A stretch of DNA of 64,000 nt, taken from the NCBI RefSeq assembly GCF_011634835.1, contig NZ_SIRP01000001.1:1579643-1643642 (forward strand), written 5' to 3'. Shown here piece by piece: positions 26,449-36,361 of the stretch. The notes beneath the pieces were generated by a model. It was given only the letters and a program-made list of their open reading frames with translations, made no database searches and was not told the origin of the DNA. Source of the stretch: Isoptericola sp. BMS4 (GTDB taxonomy: Bacteria; Actinomycetota; Actinomycetes; Actinomycetales; Cellulomonadaceae). Each line of letters starts with the position of its first letter. Within the stretch, counting starts at the first letter, position 1. A program made the translations under genes and the position numbers.

Positions 26449-27387
26449 TCACGCGAACGCGACGCCCGTCAGCTCCTCGGACACCGTCCACAGCCGCGCC
26501 GCGTCGGCGGTGCTGCGCAGCGGCGCCCACGGCATCGCCTCGCCAGGAGGGCCGCCCATGTGCCCCGGCCACCCGGGGCCGTAGAAGCCGCCGTCCCGCG
26601 CCTCGGGCGAGGCCGCGGCCATCAGCGCGGGCAACGCCGCCGTCTCGACCGTCCCCACGACGAGGCCGCGCGCCGAGAGCCAGCGGATGAGCCGCACCTC
26701 GCGGGTGTCGGCCGCGCGGTTCACCTCCGGACGCGCCGCCAGCAGGCTCGTCGGCGCCACGCCCGGGTGCGACACGGCGCTCGTGACACCCCAGCCTCCG
26801 GCCTGGCTGCGGCGGCTCAGCTCGAAACCGAACAGCCCGCAGGCGAGCTTGGACTGCCGGTAGGAGCGCATCGCGTCGTAGGAGCGCTCGGCGTCCATGT
26901 CGTCCCAGAGCATGCGGCCGCGCCGTGCCGCCACGCTCGTCTGGGAGACCACCCGCGCGCGCCCGGCCCGCAGCAGGGGCAGCAGCCGGGCGGTGAGCGC
27001 GAAGTGGCCCAGATGGTTCGTGCCGAGTTGCACCTCGAAGCCGTCGGCGGTGGTGCGCCGCTCGGGCGGTGTCATGAGGCCCGCGTTGTTGACGAGCAGG
27101 TGGATCGGCGTGCCCTCGGCCGTCAGCGTCTCCCCGAGCGCCGCGACCGACGCGAGGGAGGCCAGGTCGAGGTCCAGCAGCGTCAGCCGCGCGCCGGGGT
27201 GGCGCTCGCGGATCCGCGTGGCCGCCGCCGCGCCCTTCGCCGGGTTGCGCACCGGCATGAGCACCTCGGCGCCCGCGCCCGCGAGCCGGGTCGCGATCCG
27301 CAGCCCGACGCCGTCGCTCGCGCCCGTGACGAGCGCCCTCGACCCGGTGAGGTCCCGGATCGTGAGGTCGTGCTCCCTGCGTGGCAT
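26449..27387 (-). CDS. Short-chain dehydrogenase/reductase
   Basis: A 312-residue classical-type SDR. Cofactor motif [12 protein letters not shown] (about residues 20-31), NNAG in LLVNNAGLM, catalytic tyrosine/lysine in [12 protein letters not shown] (Y-x3-K, with Y replaced by R-Y context). The length and region [12 protein letters not shown] resemble retinol-dehydrogenase-like/protochlorophyllide-like SDRs. The ATG at 27387 has a GGGAGCGGGA site. It is divergent from an XRE regulator, probably its controller. Confidence 0.85.
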   Translation of the reverse strand: MPRREHDLTIRDLTGSRALVTGASDGVGLRIATRLAGAGAEVLMPVRNPAKGAAAATRIRERHPGARLTLLDLDLASLASVAALGETLTAEGTPIHLLVNNAGLMTPPERRTTADGFEVQLGTNHLGHFALTARLLPLLRAGRARVVSQTSVAARRGRMLWDDMDAERSYDAMRSYRQSKLACGLFGFELSRRSQAGGWGVTSAVSHPGVAPTSLLAARPEVNRAADTREVRLIRWLSARGLVVGTVETAALPALMAAASPEARDGGFYGPGWPGHMGGPPGEAMPWAPLRSTADAARLWTVSEELTGVAFA

Positions 27388-27525
27388 GGTCCCGCTCCCG
27401 TCTCGTGGTGGCACCGCCGGGTCGTCGGTCGGCACCGGCACGACGAGCGTCCCCCACCGCGGGCGGGCTATCCACGGCCTGACGATCCGTGGCTGAGCCG
27501 GCCGTGGGGCGGGAGGATGACGGGC

Positions 27526-28374
27526 ATGATCGATCGAGCCGGGCTCGCCGGCTTCCTGCGCACCCGCCGCGAGGCGCTGCAGCCGGAGGACGTCGGCCTG
27601 CCGCGGGGCAGCCGGCGCCGGACGAGCGGGCTGCGCCGCGAGGAGGTCGCCGCGCTGTGCCACATGTCCGCCGACTACTACGCGCGCCTCGAGAGGCAGC
27701 GCGGACCGCACCCGTCGCCCCAGATGGTCGCCTCCATCGCGCAGGGGCTGCACCTGACGCGGGCCGAGCGCGACCACCTGTTCCGGCTGGCCGGCCACGA
27801 GCCGCCCGTGCCCGGAGCCGGCGGCGACCACCTCAGCCCCGGCGTCCTGCGCATCGTCGACCGATTGGACGACACCCCGGCGGAGGTCGTCACCGAGCTG
27901 GGGGAGACGCTGCGCCAGACCCGGCTCGGCGTCGCGCTGGTGGGGGACCTGACCCGGTACACGGGGCCGTCCCGGAGCATCGGCTACCGGTGGTTCACCG
28001 ACCCCGCGACCCGGGCGCTGTACCCGCCCGAGGACCACGACTTCTACTCGCGCATGTACGTCTCCGGGCTGCGCCGGGTGCTCACCCTGCGCGGGCCCGG
28101 GTCGCGCGCGGAGCACCTCGCCGAGCTGCTCGCCGCCCGCGACGCCGAGTTCCGTGCCCTGTGGAAGGAGCACGAGATCGGCGTCCTGCCGCGGCAGGTC
28201 AAGCGCTTCCTGCACCCCGAGGTAGGGCTGCTGGAGCTGCACTGCCAGACCATGCTCGACCCCGAGCAGTCCCACGCGCTGCTCGTCTACACCGCCGTCC
28301 CGGGCAGCGAGAGCCACGAGAAGCTGCGGCTGCTGTCCGTCGTCGGGGACCTCCCGGCACCGACCGCCCCCTAG
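27526..28374 (+). CDS. XRE-family regulator with MmyB-like ligand domain
   Basis: A 282-residue regulator. Residues about 5-75 form a helix-turn-helix ([22 protein letters not shown]). The rest is an MmyB-like ligand-binding domain (NWRxxD-type position: [11 protein letters not shown], then [15 protein letters not shown]). It is divergent from an SDR gene, the usual arrangement for MmyB-like regulators. The ATG at 27526 is chosen over 27517 because GGGAGG lies nine bases upstream. Confidence 0.87.
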   Translation: MIDRAGLAGFLRTRREALQPEDVGLPRGSRRRTSGLRREEVAALCHMSADYYARLERQRGPHPSPQMVASIAQGLHLTRAERDHLFRLAGHEPPVPGAGGDHLSPGVLRIVDRLDDTPAEVVTELGETLRQTRLGVALVGDLTRYTGPSRSIGYRWFTDPATRALYPPEDHDFYSRMYVSGLRRVLTLRGPGSRAEHLAELLAARDAEFRALWKEHEIGVLPRQVKRFLHPEVGLLELHCQTMLDPEQSHALLVYTAVPGSESHEKLRLLSVVGDLPAPTAP

Positions 28375-28415
28375 ACTGGCCGTCACGCACCGGACGACGA
28401 CGTCGGGAGGTCGCG

Positions 28416-29708
28416 GTGGAGCGGTCGGCCGCCCCGGTGGGGCAGGGGAGCCAGCACACCCGCGCCTCCGCTGCGCGCCGGGACCCCCGCACCGTCCGCG
28501 CCGCGTACGAGCGCTTCCTCGGCACCGGCGAGGCGCCCGGCGGCATCGACCCCGTCGTCGCGGACTCCTGGCGTCGGTCGCTGCGCAGCGGCGTCGACCC
28601 GGACACCCCGCACCCCGAGATCTCCCTCGCGGACCGCGAGCTCGCCGCCTACCGGGCGGCCCACCCGCTGTCGCCCGTGATGCCCGTGGTGCGCGAGCTC
28701 GTCGTCGACGGCGCGGCCGACGACGGCCTGGTCGTCGCCGTCGGCGACGACGTGGGGCGGCTGCTCTGGGTCGAGGGCGACCGCCGCGTGCGCGGCGCCG
28801 TCGACCGGGTCGGGTTCGTCGAGGGCGCCGTGTGGCGCGAGGAGAGCGTCGGCACGAACGCCCCGGGCACCGCCCTCGCCACCCGGCGACCCGTCCAGGT
28901 CATCGGCGCCGAGCACTTCTCCCGCCCCGTGCAGGAGCTCAGCTGCGCCGCCGCCCCGATCCGCGAGCCCGGCACCGGGCGGGTGCTCGGCGTCCTCGAC
29001 GTCACCGGCCGACGCGCCGCGGCGACCCACGTCGTGCTCTCGCTCGTGCGGGCCACCGTCGCCACGGTCGAGCGGGAGCTCGCGGCGCGCGCCGCGGCCT
29101 CCGCCCCGGCGGGCGCCCCGGCGGGCGGTCTGGCCGCGGCGGCCGAGCTGCGGGTCCTCGGCCGCCCGACGCTGCGCGGACCCGGGGGCGACCGGCCGCT
29201 GTCGCTCCGGCACGCCGAGATCCTCCTGCTGCTCGCCGAGCACCCCCGCGGCCTCGGCGCCGAGGAGCTCGCGGTGCTGCTGCACCCCGGCGAGCTGTCC
29301 GACGTCACCGTCCGCGCCGAGGTCTCCCGGCTGCGCCGCGCCGTCGGGCCCCTGCTCGCCGGGTCGCGGCCCTACCGGCTCGCCCGGCCGCTGCGCACCG
29401 ACGCGGAAGACGTGCGGGCCGCCCTCGCCGCCGGGGACGTGCGCGCCGCCGCGCAGGCCTACGCCCCGCTCCTGCCGCGGTCGGCCGCCCCGGGGGTGGA
29501 GCGGCTGCGTGCCGAGCTCGCGGCCGAGGTGCGCGCCGCCGTCCTCGCCTCCCGCGACGCCGACGCCCTCGACGCGTGGGTGCGCGGCGCCGACGGCGCC
29601 GACGACCACGTCGCCTGGACACGCCTGCTCGCCGTCTCCCCGCCCGGCAGCCCCGTGGCCGTCCGGGCCCGCGCGCACGTCGCGTTCCTCGACGCCGACC
29701 TGACGTAG
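28416..29708 (+). CDS. GAF-domain transcriptional regulator (acetaldehyde/alcohol type)
   Basis: A 430-residue regulator. An N-terminal helical region is followed by a GAF domain (about residues 90-210: [20 protein letters not shown] and [19 protein letters not shown]), as in AcoR-type activators, but there is no AAA+ domain. The C-terminal part carries a winged-helix-like region ([37 protein letters not shown]). Similar genes sit beside acetaldehyde dehydrogenase plus DUF779 in actinobacteria, as here. The GTG at 28416 has GGGAGG five bases upstream. Confidence 0.83.
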   Translation: MERSAAPVGQGSQHTRASAARRDPRTVRAAYERFLGTGEAPGGIDPVVADSWRRSLRSGVDPDTPHPEISLADRELAAYRAAHPLSPVMPVVRELVVDGAADDGLVVAVGDDVGRLLWVEGDRRVRGAVDRVGFVEGAVWREESVGTNAPGTALATRRPVQVIGAEHFSRPVQELSCAAAPIREPGTGRVLGVLDVTGRRAAATHVVLSLVRATVATVERELAARAAASAPAGAPAGGLAAAAELRVLGRPTLRGPGGDRPLSLRHAEILLLLAEHPRGLGAEELAVLLHPGELSDVTVRAEVSRLRRAVGPLLAGSRPYRLARPLRTDAEDVRAALAAGDVRAAAQAYAPLLPRSAAPGVERLRAELAAEVRAAVLASRDADALDAWVRGADGADDHVAWTRLLAVSPPGSPVAVRARAHVAFLDADLT

Positions 29709-29720
29709 GCGCGCGGGCGC

Positions 29721-30110
29721 TCAGCAGTGCGCGCGGGCGTCCTCGAGGTCCGCACCGGGGCACGTCTTCCTGCGCCATGCTCCGGCGCCGTAGGTGTCCG
29801 CGGTCGTGTCCCGGAAGATCTCCAGACCTCCTCCGCCGACGCGGTAGTACGTCGTCGTCGGGTCGCCCTCGACGGTCGGCGTCGTCACGGTCAGCTCGGC
29901 CCCGGAGCCCCAGGCGTCGTCGAGGCACGCGCGCGCGTCGTCGGGGATGCCGCCACCCCGGACGCCGTGCTCCACGACCCCGCACGACGGGAGGCGCTCG
30001 CGCAGCACGAACCACGCGTGGGTGATGCCGCTCGGGGTGAGCAGGAAGAGCCCCGCCACCAGCGCCACGACCACTCCCACGCCGACGAGCAGACGCCCGT
30101 TGCTGCCCAC
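29721..30110 (-). CDS. Small membrane-anchored protein, unknown
   Basis: A 129-residue protein with one N-terminal membrane helix (about residues 7-27, [16 protein letters not shown]) and an exported domain containing four cysteines that could form two disulfides (PSCGVV, ARACLDD, KTCPGAD, final C). No family recognised. The GTG at 30110 has AGGAGG four bases upstream. It converges on the GAF regulator gene and is divergent from the aldehyde dehydrogenase gene. Confidence 0.65.
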   Translation of the reverse strand: MGSNGRLLVGVGVVVALVAGLFLLTPSGITHAWFVLRERLPSCGVVEHGVRGGGIPDDARACLDDAWGSGAELTVTTPTVEGDPTTTYYRVGGGGLEIFRDTTADTYGAGAWRRKTCPGADLEDARAHC

Positions 30111-30199
30111 ACGACCTCCTTGGTCCCGACCGTCCGGTACGGGGATTATCGGAGGTCGGGCAGGCAGGCGTCCACCGTCTGGCCGTGCTCCCGCCGTCC

Positions 30200-30233
30200 T
30201 GCAACGAGACTGCAACCCTGCGCGCCCTAGCGT
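30200..30233 (+). promoter_or_regulatory. Tandem TGCAAC sites and -10 of aldehyde dehydrogenase
   Basis: TGCAAC repeats at 30200-30205 and 30211-30216, one helical turn apart, just upstream of a -10-like TAGCGT (30228-30233). They could be the activator site for the GAF regulator encoded nearby. The predicted leader is about 50 bases, with GAGGAGGCAGG before the ATG. Confidence 0.45.
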
Positions 30234-30288
30234 CGGCGGTATCGCGGCGCGACGAGGTGCCGCGGGCATCTGCGAGGAGGCAGGCAGC

Positions 30289-31812
<1,524 letters not shown>

Positions 31813-31816
31813 GCCG

Positions 31817-32218
31817 ATGGGACACGACGACGCGGGCGGCCGCGTCGCCGTCACCGACGCCGCGGCCGGGCTCCTCGCCCGGCTGCGGCGCCGGCACGGC
31901 GACCTGATGTTCCACCAGTCGGGCGGGTGCTGCGACGGGTCCAGCCCCATGTGCTACCCGGTCGGCGACCTCCTGCTCGGGGACGCGGACGTGCACCTGG
32001 GCGACCTGCGCCTCGGCGAGGGCGACGGCTCCGAGGAGTTCACCGTGCCGGTCTGGATGAGCCGCGCCCAGTTCGAGTACTGGAAGCACACCCACCTGAC
32101 GATCGACGTCGTGCCGGGGCGCGGGTCGGGGTTCAGCGTCGAGGCGCCCGAAGGGGTGAGGTTCCTCGTCCGTTCGCGGCTGCTCACCGACGACGAGTGG
32201 GTGGCGCTGCGGGAGTGA
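31817..32218 (+). CDS. DUF779 protein, aldehyde dehydrogenase partner
   Basis: A 133-residue protein of the DUF779 family. The signature SGGCCDGSSPMCYP (about residues 35-48) supplies three cysteines that look metal- or redox-active. DUF779 genes follow acetaldehyde dehydrogenase genes in many bacteria; a role in that enzyme's protection or maturation is a guess. It starts four bases after the dehydrogenase stop, so it is in the same operon. Confidence 0.87.
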   Translation: MGHDDAGGRVAVTDAAAGLLARLRRRHGDLMFHQSGGCCDGSSPMCYPVGDLLLGDADVHLGDLRLGEGDGSEEFTVPVWMSRAQFEYWKHTHLTIDVVPGRGSGFSVEAPEGVRFLVRSRLLTDDEWVALRE

Positions 32219-32239
32219 GCCGGGCCGGCGTCGGGGCGC

Positions 32240-32602
32240 TCACCAGCCGGCGAAGCGCCCGACCGCCACGAACGCGGCCATGAGGAGCAGCAGCACGTTG
32301 ATCCCGAGCTGCGACGTCTCGCCGCGGCGCACGTGCACGCGGATCGCGAGGAGCTGCAGCAGCACGAGGCCCGCGGCGGCGACCGGGGTGAGGACCGGTG
32401 CGACGTCGGCGGCCCACGGCGCGACCACGCCGATCGCGCCCGCGGACTCCGCCAGACCGATGAACCGCACGGCGGGGTCGGGGAAGTCCTCGACCCACCC
32501 CATCCGTGCGCGCAGGGCCCGCCCGCGAGCGAACTTCACCGCGCCGACCAGGAGGTACAGGGCGGCCAGCAGGCCCGAGACGATCCACAGCGCGATCTCC
32601 AT
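32240..32602 (-). CDS. DoxX-like membrane protein
   Basis: A 120-residue four-helix membrane protein of the DoxX/DoxD-like family (LWIVSGLLAALYLLVGAVKF, then FIGLAESAGAIGVV). Family members are poorly understood; some link to redox or terminal-oxidase functions. The ATG at 32602 begins the first helix. It converges on the DUF779 gene and is divergent from a zinc-motif protein. Confidence 0.83.
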   Translation of the reverse strand: MEIALWIVSGLLAALYLLVGAVKFARGRALRARMGWVEDFPDPAVRFIGLAESAGAIGVVAPWAADVAPVLTPVAAAGLVLLQLLAIRVHVRRGETSQLGINVLLLLMAAFVAVGRFAGW

Positions 32603-32717
32603 CGGTCCCCTCCACACCGTCGTGCCTGCCCGCGAACCTACCCCGGGCCGGCCGCCGGGGGAACGACCGCGGCGGCGTGGTGTCGCCCCGCGCCGTCGGC
32701 CCGATATCTTCTCCTGC

Positions 32718-33728
32718 GTGACCCGAGACAACGAGCCCCTGCCGTCCTTGTCCTCCCTGCCCGCGTGGCTGGTGCCGTCGGTGTACCTGCACTGGTCGCG
32801 CGACTGGCTGCGCGAGTCGGTGGCGATCGCGACCCGGTCGCCCGACCACCACCTGCCGGGCGGTCCGGACGGGCCGCAGCGCGGGGACGTGGTCGTGACG
32901 GTGCTGGGGGACGCGGGCATCGTGGCCGCCGTCGAGCTCATGGGCTCCAGCGACGGGGAGAACTGGGTCGCGGACGACCTCTTCGGCCCGGACCGCCCGA
33001 TCGTGTGGGCCGACCTCTTCGAGGGCGCCGAGACGTACACCGGCTCGTCGGGCTGGCTGCCCGCCGAGCACGCGCGGCGGGTGCTCGACGGCGTGGCCGA
33101 GCAGTTCCGCGGCGGCCCCGTGCACACCCTCGACCCGGGGGACTGCGGGGCCGGGGCCGCGGCGCCGGACGTGCACGCGCTGCGCATCCTGGGGCACCGC
33201 GCCGTCACGGGGTGGGCCATGCGCCGCGAGGAGCGCTGCGCCTCCTGCGAGCGCTTCGTCGACGTGCACGAGATGCAGGCGCACGACGACGGCGCGGTGC
33301 GGCTGCAGACCACCACGGCGGGCGGGCGCACCCTGGAGCAGGTGGTGCGCGACGTGCACCTGCTGTGCGGCCCGTGCCACGACCTCATGCACGCGCACAC
33401 CGTGGCGGCGCAGCGCTCGCGCATGCGCCCGCAGTGCCCCGGGTGCGGCGTGCGCGGGCGCACGAAGCGCGTCGTGTGGGGCATGACCTTCCAGGACGAC
33501 GTGATGAACGCCGAGCCGGACGTCGTCTACGGCGGCTTCGAGGTGCCCGTGCCCACGCCCGAGTGGTACTGCACGGCGTGCCACGCGAACTTCGCCAGCT
33601 CGGTGATCGCCTCGCGGGCGCTGACCGCGAGCACCGCCGAGGCCGTCGCTCCGGCGCCGGCCCCGGAGCCGGTCGTGACCGGCGCGACGCCGATGGAGGA
33701 CGCGCCCCGGGACGAGCCGGTCCTCTGA
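32718..33728 (+). CDS. HNH-like multi-zinc protein, unknown
   Basis: A 336-residue protein. Residues 1-150 are unlike any family I can name (WLVPSVYLHWSRDWLRESV). Residues about 170-300 carry four cysteine pairs: CASC, CGPCHDLMH, CPGC and CTACH, with VDVHEMQAH between the first two, which resembles an HNH-endonuclease core with altered residues. An acidic, proline-rich tail follows. The GTG at 32718 lies seven bases after TATCTT (32705-32710), so it may be leaderless. It converges on a genuine HNH gene. Confidence 0.65.
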   Translation: MTRDNEPLPSLSSLPAWLVPSVYLHWSRDWLRESVAIATRSPDHHLPGGPDGPQRGDVVVTVLGDAGIVAAVELMGSSDGENWVADDLFGPDRPIVWADLFEGAETYTGSSGWLPAEHARRVLDGVAEQFRGGPVHTLDPGDCGAGAAAPDVHALRILGHRAVTGWAMRREERCASCERFVDVHEMQAHDDGAVRLQTTTAGGRTLEQVVRDVHLLCGPCHDLMHAHTVAAQRSRMRPQCPGCGVRGRTKRVVWGMTFQDDVMNAEPDVVYGGFEVPVPTPEWYCTACHANFASSVIASRALTASTAEAVAPAPAPEPVVTGATPMEDAPRDEPVL

Positions 33729-33764
33729 CGGGCTCGCCCGGCGTCCGCCCGCCGTCCGCCCGGC

Positions 33765-34241
33765 TCAGGCCGCGGCGGACAGCGGGCGCCGCCGGCGGCG
33801 CGCCAGCGCGTGCTCCGCGGGCGGGACGTACGGGGCGAGCCGCAGGGGCATGCCGGCCTCCAGCGGCGTGCGGTCGGCCTTGCGGTGGTTGCACGGCTCG
33901 CACGCCGCCACCAGGTTGAGCCACGACGAGTCGCCACCCCGCGAGCGCGGGATCACGTGGTCGATCGTCTCCGCGGGCCCGCCGCAGTAGGCGCACGCGC
34001 CGTCGCGGCGCTTCACGCCCTCTTTCGTGACGGCGGGACGGCCGGTGGCGCGGTAGCGCCAGCGCATCGCCACGTAGCGCACGAGGCGCAGCACGCGGGG
34101 CAACGGGTAGGGGCCGAAGGTGTGGCCCTCGACGGACTCCTCCACCACGGCCACCCCGCGCACGAGCATCGTGATCGCGTGCTTGACCGACACGCGGTGC
34201 AACGGCTCGTAGCCGGCGTTGAGGACGAGCACGTCGGCCAC
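33765..34241 (-). CDS. HNH endonuclease family protein
   Basis: A 158-residue protein of the common actinobacterial HNH family that begins ADVLVLNAGYEPLHRV. The HNH core is CAYCGGPAETIDHVIPRSRGG, then NLVAACEPCNHRKADRTP, with two zinc-binding cysteine pairs and the metal-binding DH and N/H residues intact. It is not linked to a methylase. The role may be DNA repair or housekeeping rather than defence. The GTG at 34241 has GGAAGGAG upstream. Confidence 0.87.
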   Translation of the reverse strand: MADVLVLNAGYEPLHRVSVKHAITMLVRGVAVVEESVEGHTFGPYPLPRVLRLVRYVAMRWRYRATGRPAVTKEGVKRRDGACAYCGGPAETIDHVIPRSRGGDSSWLNLVAACEPCNHRKADRTPLEAGMPLRLAPYVPPAEHALARRRRRPLSAAA

Positions 34242-34404
34242 GGTCCGGCTCCTTCCTGGGTGCGGTGCGCCGTGCGGCGCGGGGGCGGCTCCTCGTCGGT
34301 GGTACGGCATCGGCTGTGAAGCGGGTCACAGACCCGCCCGAGGTGAAAATATGCCGTCCCGCGGCGGAAGTCCAGGACTTTGGCCCGAGACGGCGCGATC
34401 GACC

Positions 34405-34714
34405 GTGCTCAGCGGGCACATGTTCTGCTCGCTCGACGGCGGGTGCAGGGCCCCGCGTGACCGACCCGGACGACCTCGTCGCTACCACCATCGACACGGG
34501 CCCGCGCTACGTCGCCTCGTCGACGCTCACCGACCCCGGGTGGGACGGCACCGTCGTCGGCGACCCGACAGACTCGAAAGAGTCCGCCGGCCTGGCCGGG
34601 GAGATCGTCGTCCTCGAGCTGGCGGTGCCCGGCGAGCTGCAGGTGCACGGCAGCGCACGCCGCGCCACTCCCTGCACGACCTCGGCCCGGTGGACGTCTA
34701 CCGGATCATCGTGT
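34405..34714 (+). pseudogene. Remnant of RibD/DHFR-family reductase
   Basis: Three pieces of the RibD C-terminal/DHFR-like family follow in order but in shifted frames: an N-terminal HMFCSLDGGCRAP near 34420; RYVASSTLTDPGWDGTVV and GELQVHGSA in a second frame (34503-34656); and HSLHDLGPVDVYRIIV back in the first frame (about 34666-34713). An internal stretch of about 60 codons and the C-terminal end are missing, and frameshifts lie near 34450 and 34660. It ends at a perfect palindrome, so it is decayed. Confidence 0.6.
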
Positions 34715-34788
34715 CCTCTGCCGAACATGTGGTTGGTCCGGGGCCCAGCACCCGGGTCCCGGACCAACCACATGTTCGGCAGAGGACA
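34712..34788. repeat. Perfect 31-bp-arm palindrome
   Basis: Arms 34712-34742 and 34758-34788 are perfect reverse complements (TGTCCTCTGCCGAACATGTG ... at the outer end) around a 15-base loop. It begins exactly where the RibD/DHFR remnant loses similarity and ends 14 bp before the stop of the next minus-strand gene. It could be a terminator or an inserted palindromic element that truncated the reductase gene. Confidence 0.8.
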
Positions 34789-34802
34789 GCGCAGGGATCC
34801 GG

Positions 34803-35672
34803 TCACCCCTGGGCGCGGAAGAAGACCGGGTCGGCGATCCAGCCGGCGGTGAGGGTCCACTCGCCCTTCGCGCCGGCGGGCACGGTGACGCACACGTTCC
34901 CGCTCGCGGAGCCGCCCTCGTACAGCTCGCCGACGTCCATGAGGTCGTCGGGGATCACTCCGCACGAGTCGCTGTACGTGACGTTGTCGTCGCCGACGAA
35001 CTGGACGGTGAGGTCCACCCACGGGGTGCCGGACTCGGCGCCCGTGTACGTCGCGTCGACGGGGACGATCCAGTACTCCATCCCCGCGGGCGGAGCCTCG
35101 TTGAACTCGTTCTCGGCTCGGACGGTGTCCCACGCCTCGGTGGGCTTGCCGAGATCGACGGTCCAGTCGTCGTTGCCGACGGTGTCGGCGAACGTGAACG
35201 GGTTGTCGCGGGTGCCCTGCTCGGCCGGCTCCGGGTCGGCGGCGACGTCCTCGTCGGTGGTCGCGGGCTCAGCGGTGTCGGCGGCCTTCTCGTCCGGGGC
35301 GTCGTCGCCGGTGCTCACGGGGGTGTCGTCGAGCGAGTCGGCGACGTCGTCGAGCACGGAGCCGTAGAAGGCCTGTGACGCGAGCACCGCGGCGCCGGCG
35401 AGCACGGCGAGCACGATGCCGGCGACCGCGAGGCCCTGCCGGGGCGCCCTGCGGCGCGCCTTGACCAGGCCGACGATCGCCAGGACCAGCCCGACGAGCG
35501 CGAGCACGAACGCGCCGTTGTTGACGATCGGGACCAGGGACAGCGCCAGCGCGACGAGGGCGACGACGAAGCCGGCGACGGCGAGGCCGTTGCCTCGCGG
35601 TGCGGGCGGGGTGCCGGGAGCCGGCGGGACGGGCATCGGCTCGAACGTCGGGCCGGTCGGGGTGGTGGACAT
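34803..35672 (-). CDS. DUF4190-like membrane protein with exported domain
   Basis: A 289-residue protein. A proline-rich N-terminus is followed by a DUF4190-type membrane region with two helices (about residues 29-70) and a third (about 80-100). An acidic linker (about 110-150) leads to an exported C-terminal domain resembling DUF4352 (NPFTFADTV, EYWIVPVDATYTG, SCGVIPDDL, GNVCVTVPAG). The ATG at 35672 has AAGGAG upstream. It lies downstream of two other minus-strand genes. Role unknown; such proteins are cell-surface sensors or carriers. Confidence 0.72.
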   Translation of the reverse strand: MSTTPTGPTFEPMPVPPAPGTPPAPRGNGLAVAGFVVALVALALSLVPIVNNGAFVLALVGLVLAIVGLVKARRRAPRQGLAVAGIVLAVLAGAAVLASQAFYGSVLDDVADSLDDTPVSTGDDAPDEKAADTAEPATTDEDVAADPEPAEQGTRDNPFTFADTVGNDDWTVDLGKPTEAWDTVRAENEFNEAPPAGMEYWIVPVDATYTGAESGTPWVDLTVQFVGDDNVTYSDSCGVIPDDLMDVGELYEGGSASGNVCVTVPAGAKGEWTLTAGWIADPVFFRAQG

Positions 35673-35725
35673 GGGGGCTCCTTCGGTGGTGTCGGGGGAG
35701 TGGTAGAGGTGCGGTCCTTGGGGTG

Positions 35726-36361
35726 TCACTGCTTGTCCCACGTGCCGCAGCGGTTGGTCTCGAAGTCCTGGCCATCGCTGAGCGAGACCGTCGGGTGGCC
35801 GCCGGTGACGATGTCGTTCTGGACGATGTCGCCCTGGTTGGTGCCGGAGCGGTAGATCGCCCAGTAGCAGTCGCCGGAGACGGACTCGGTGGTGCGGTAC
35901 GTACCGGGCTCGACGTCGTCGCCGACGGTCCAGGTGCCCTCGGTGATCCGGGTCTCGGCCTGGCGCTGTTCGGCCTTGCCGACGGCCTTCTCGCGGCCGT
36001 CCAGCTCCTTCTCGCGCTCGTCCAGCCCGGACTCGCGCTCGTCGAGCTCGGCCTCCCGGTCGGCGGCGGCCTGCTCGGCCTCGTCCGCGCGTGCCTCGGC
36101 CCCGGCGATCCGGCCCTCGGCCGCCTCGGCACGCCCCTGCGCCGCGTCCCGGTCGTCCGCGGCGTCGGAGAGCTCCGCGGCGAGGGCGTCCGCGCGGTCC
36201 TGCGCCTCGACGGCCGTCAGCCCGGCGGCCACGCAGCCGGCGGCGGCGAGCGCCAGCAGGGCACCGAGCACGACGGTGACCGTGCGCCAGCGACGGGACA
36301 CGCGGTCGGGGCTCGGTGGCGACGTGCCACCGGGGTCTTGCGCGGGTGTGACGCCGGACAT
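35726..36361 (-). CDS. Membrane-anchored coiled-coil protein
   Basis: A 211-residue protein with one membrane segment (about residues 26-48, TVTVVLGALLALAAAGCVAAG, possibly a lipobox), a long charged coiled coil (about 50-135, ADEAEQAAADREAELDERES) and a C-terminal domain (about 138-211) that starts TEGTWTVGDDVEPGTYRT, a domain seen on many actinobacterial surface proteins. The cysteines in GDCYWAIY and NRCGTW may pair. Its ATG overlaps the upstream stop by one base, so the two are coupled. Confidence 0.72.
   Translation of the reverse strand: MSGVTPAQDPGGTSPPSPDRVSRRWRTVTVVLGALLALAAAGCVAAGLTAVEAQDRADALAAELSDAADDRDAAQGRAEAAEGRIAGAEARADEAEQAAADREAELDERESGLDEREKELDGREKAVGKAEQRQAETRITEGTWTVGDDVEPGTYRTTESVSGDCYWAIYRSGTNQGDIVQNDIVTGGHPTVSLSDGQDFETNRCGTWDKQ

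Noticed and set aside
33765-34241. Homing endonuclease or 13E12-type mobile element
   Set aside because: The protein belongs to a common conserved short HNH family and is not inside an intron, intein or repeat-bounded unit.
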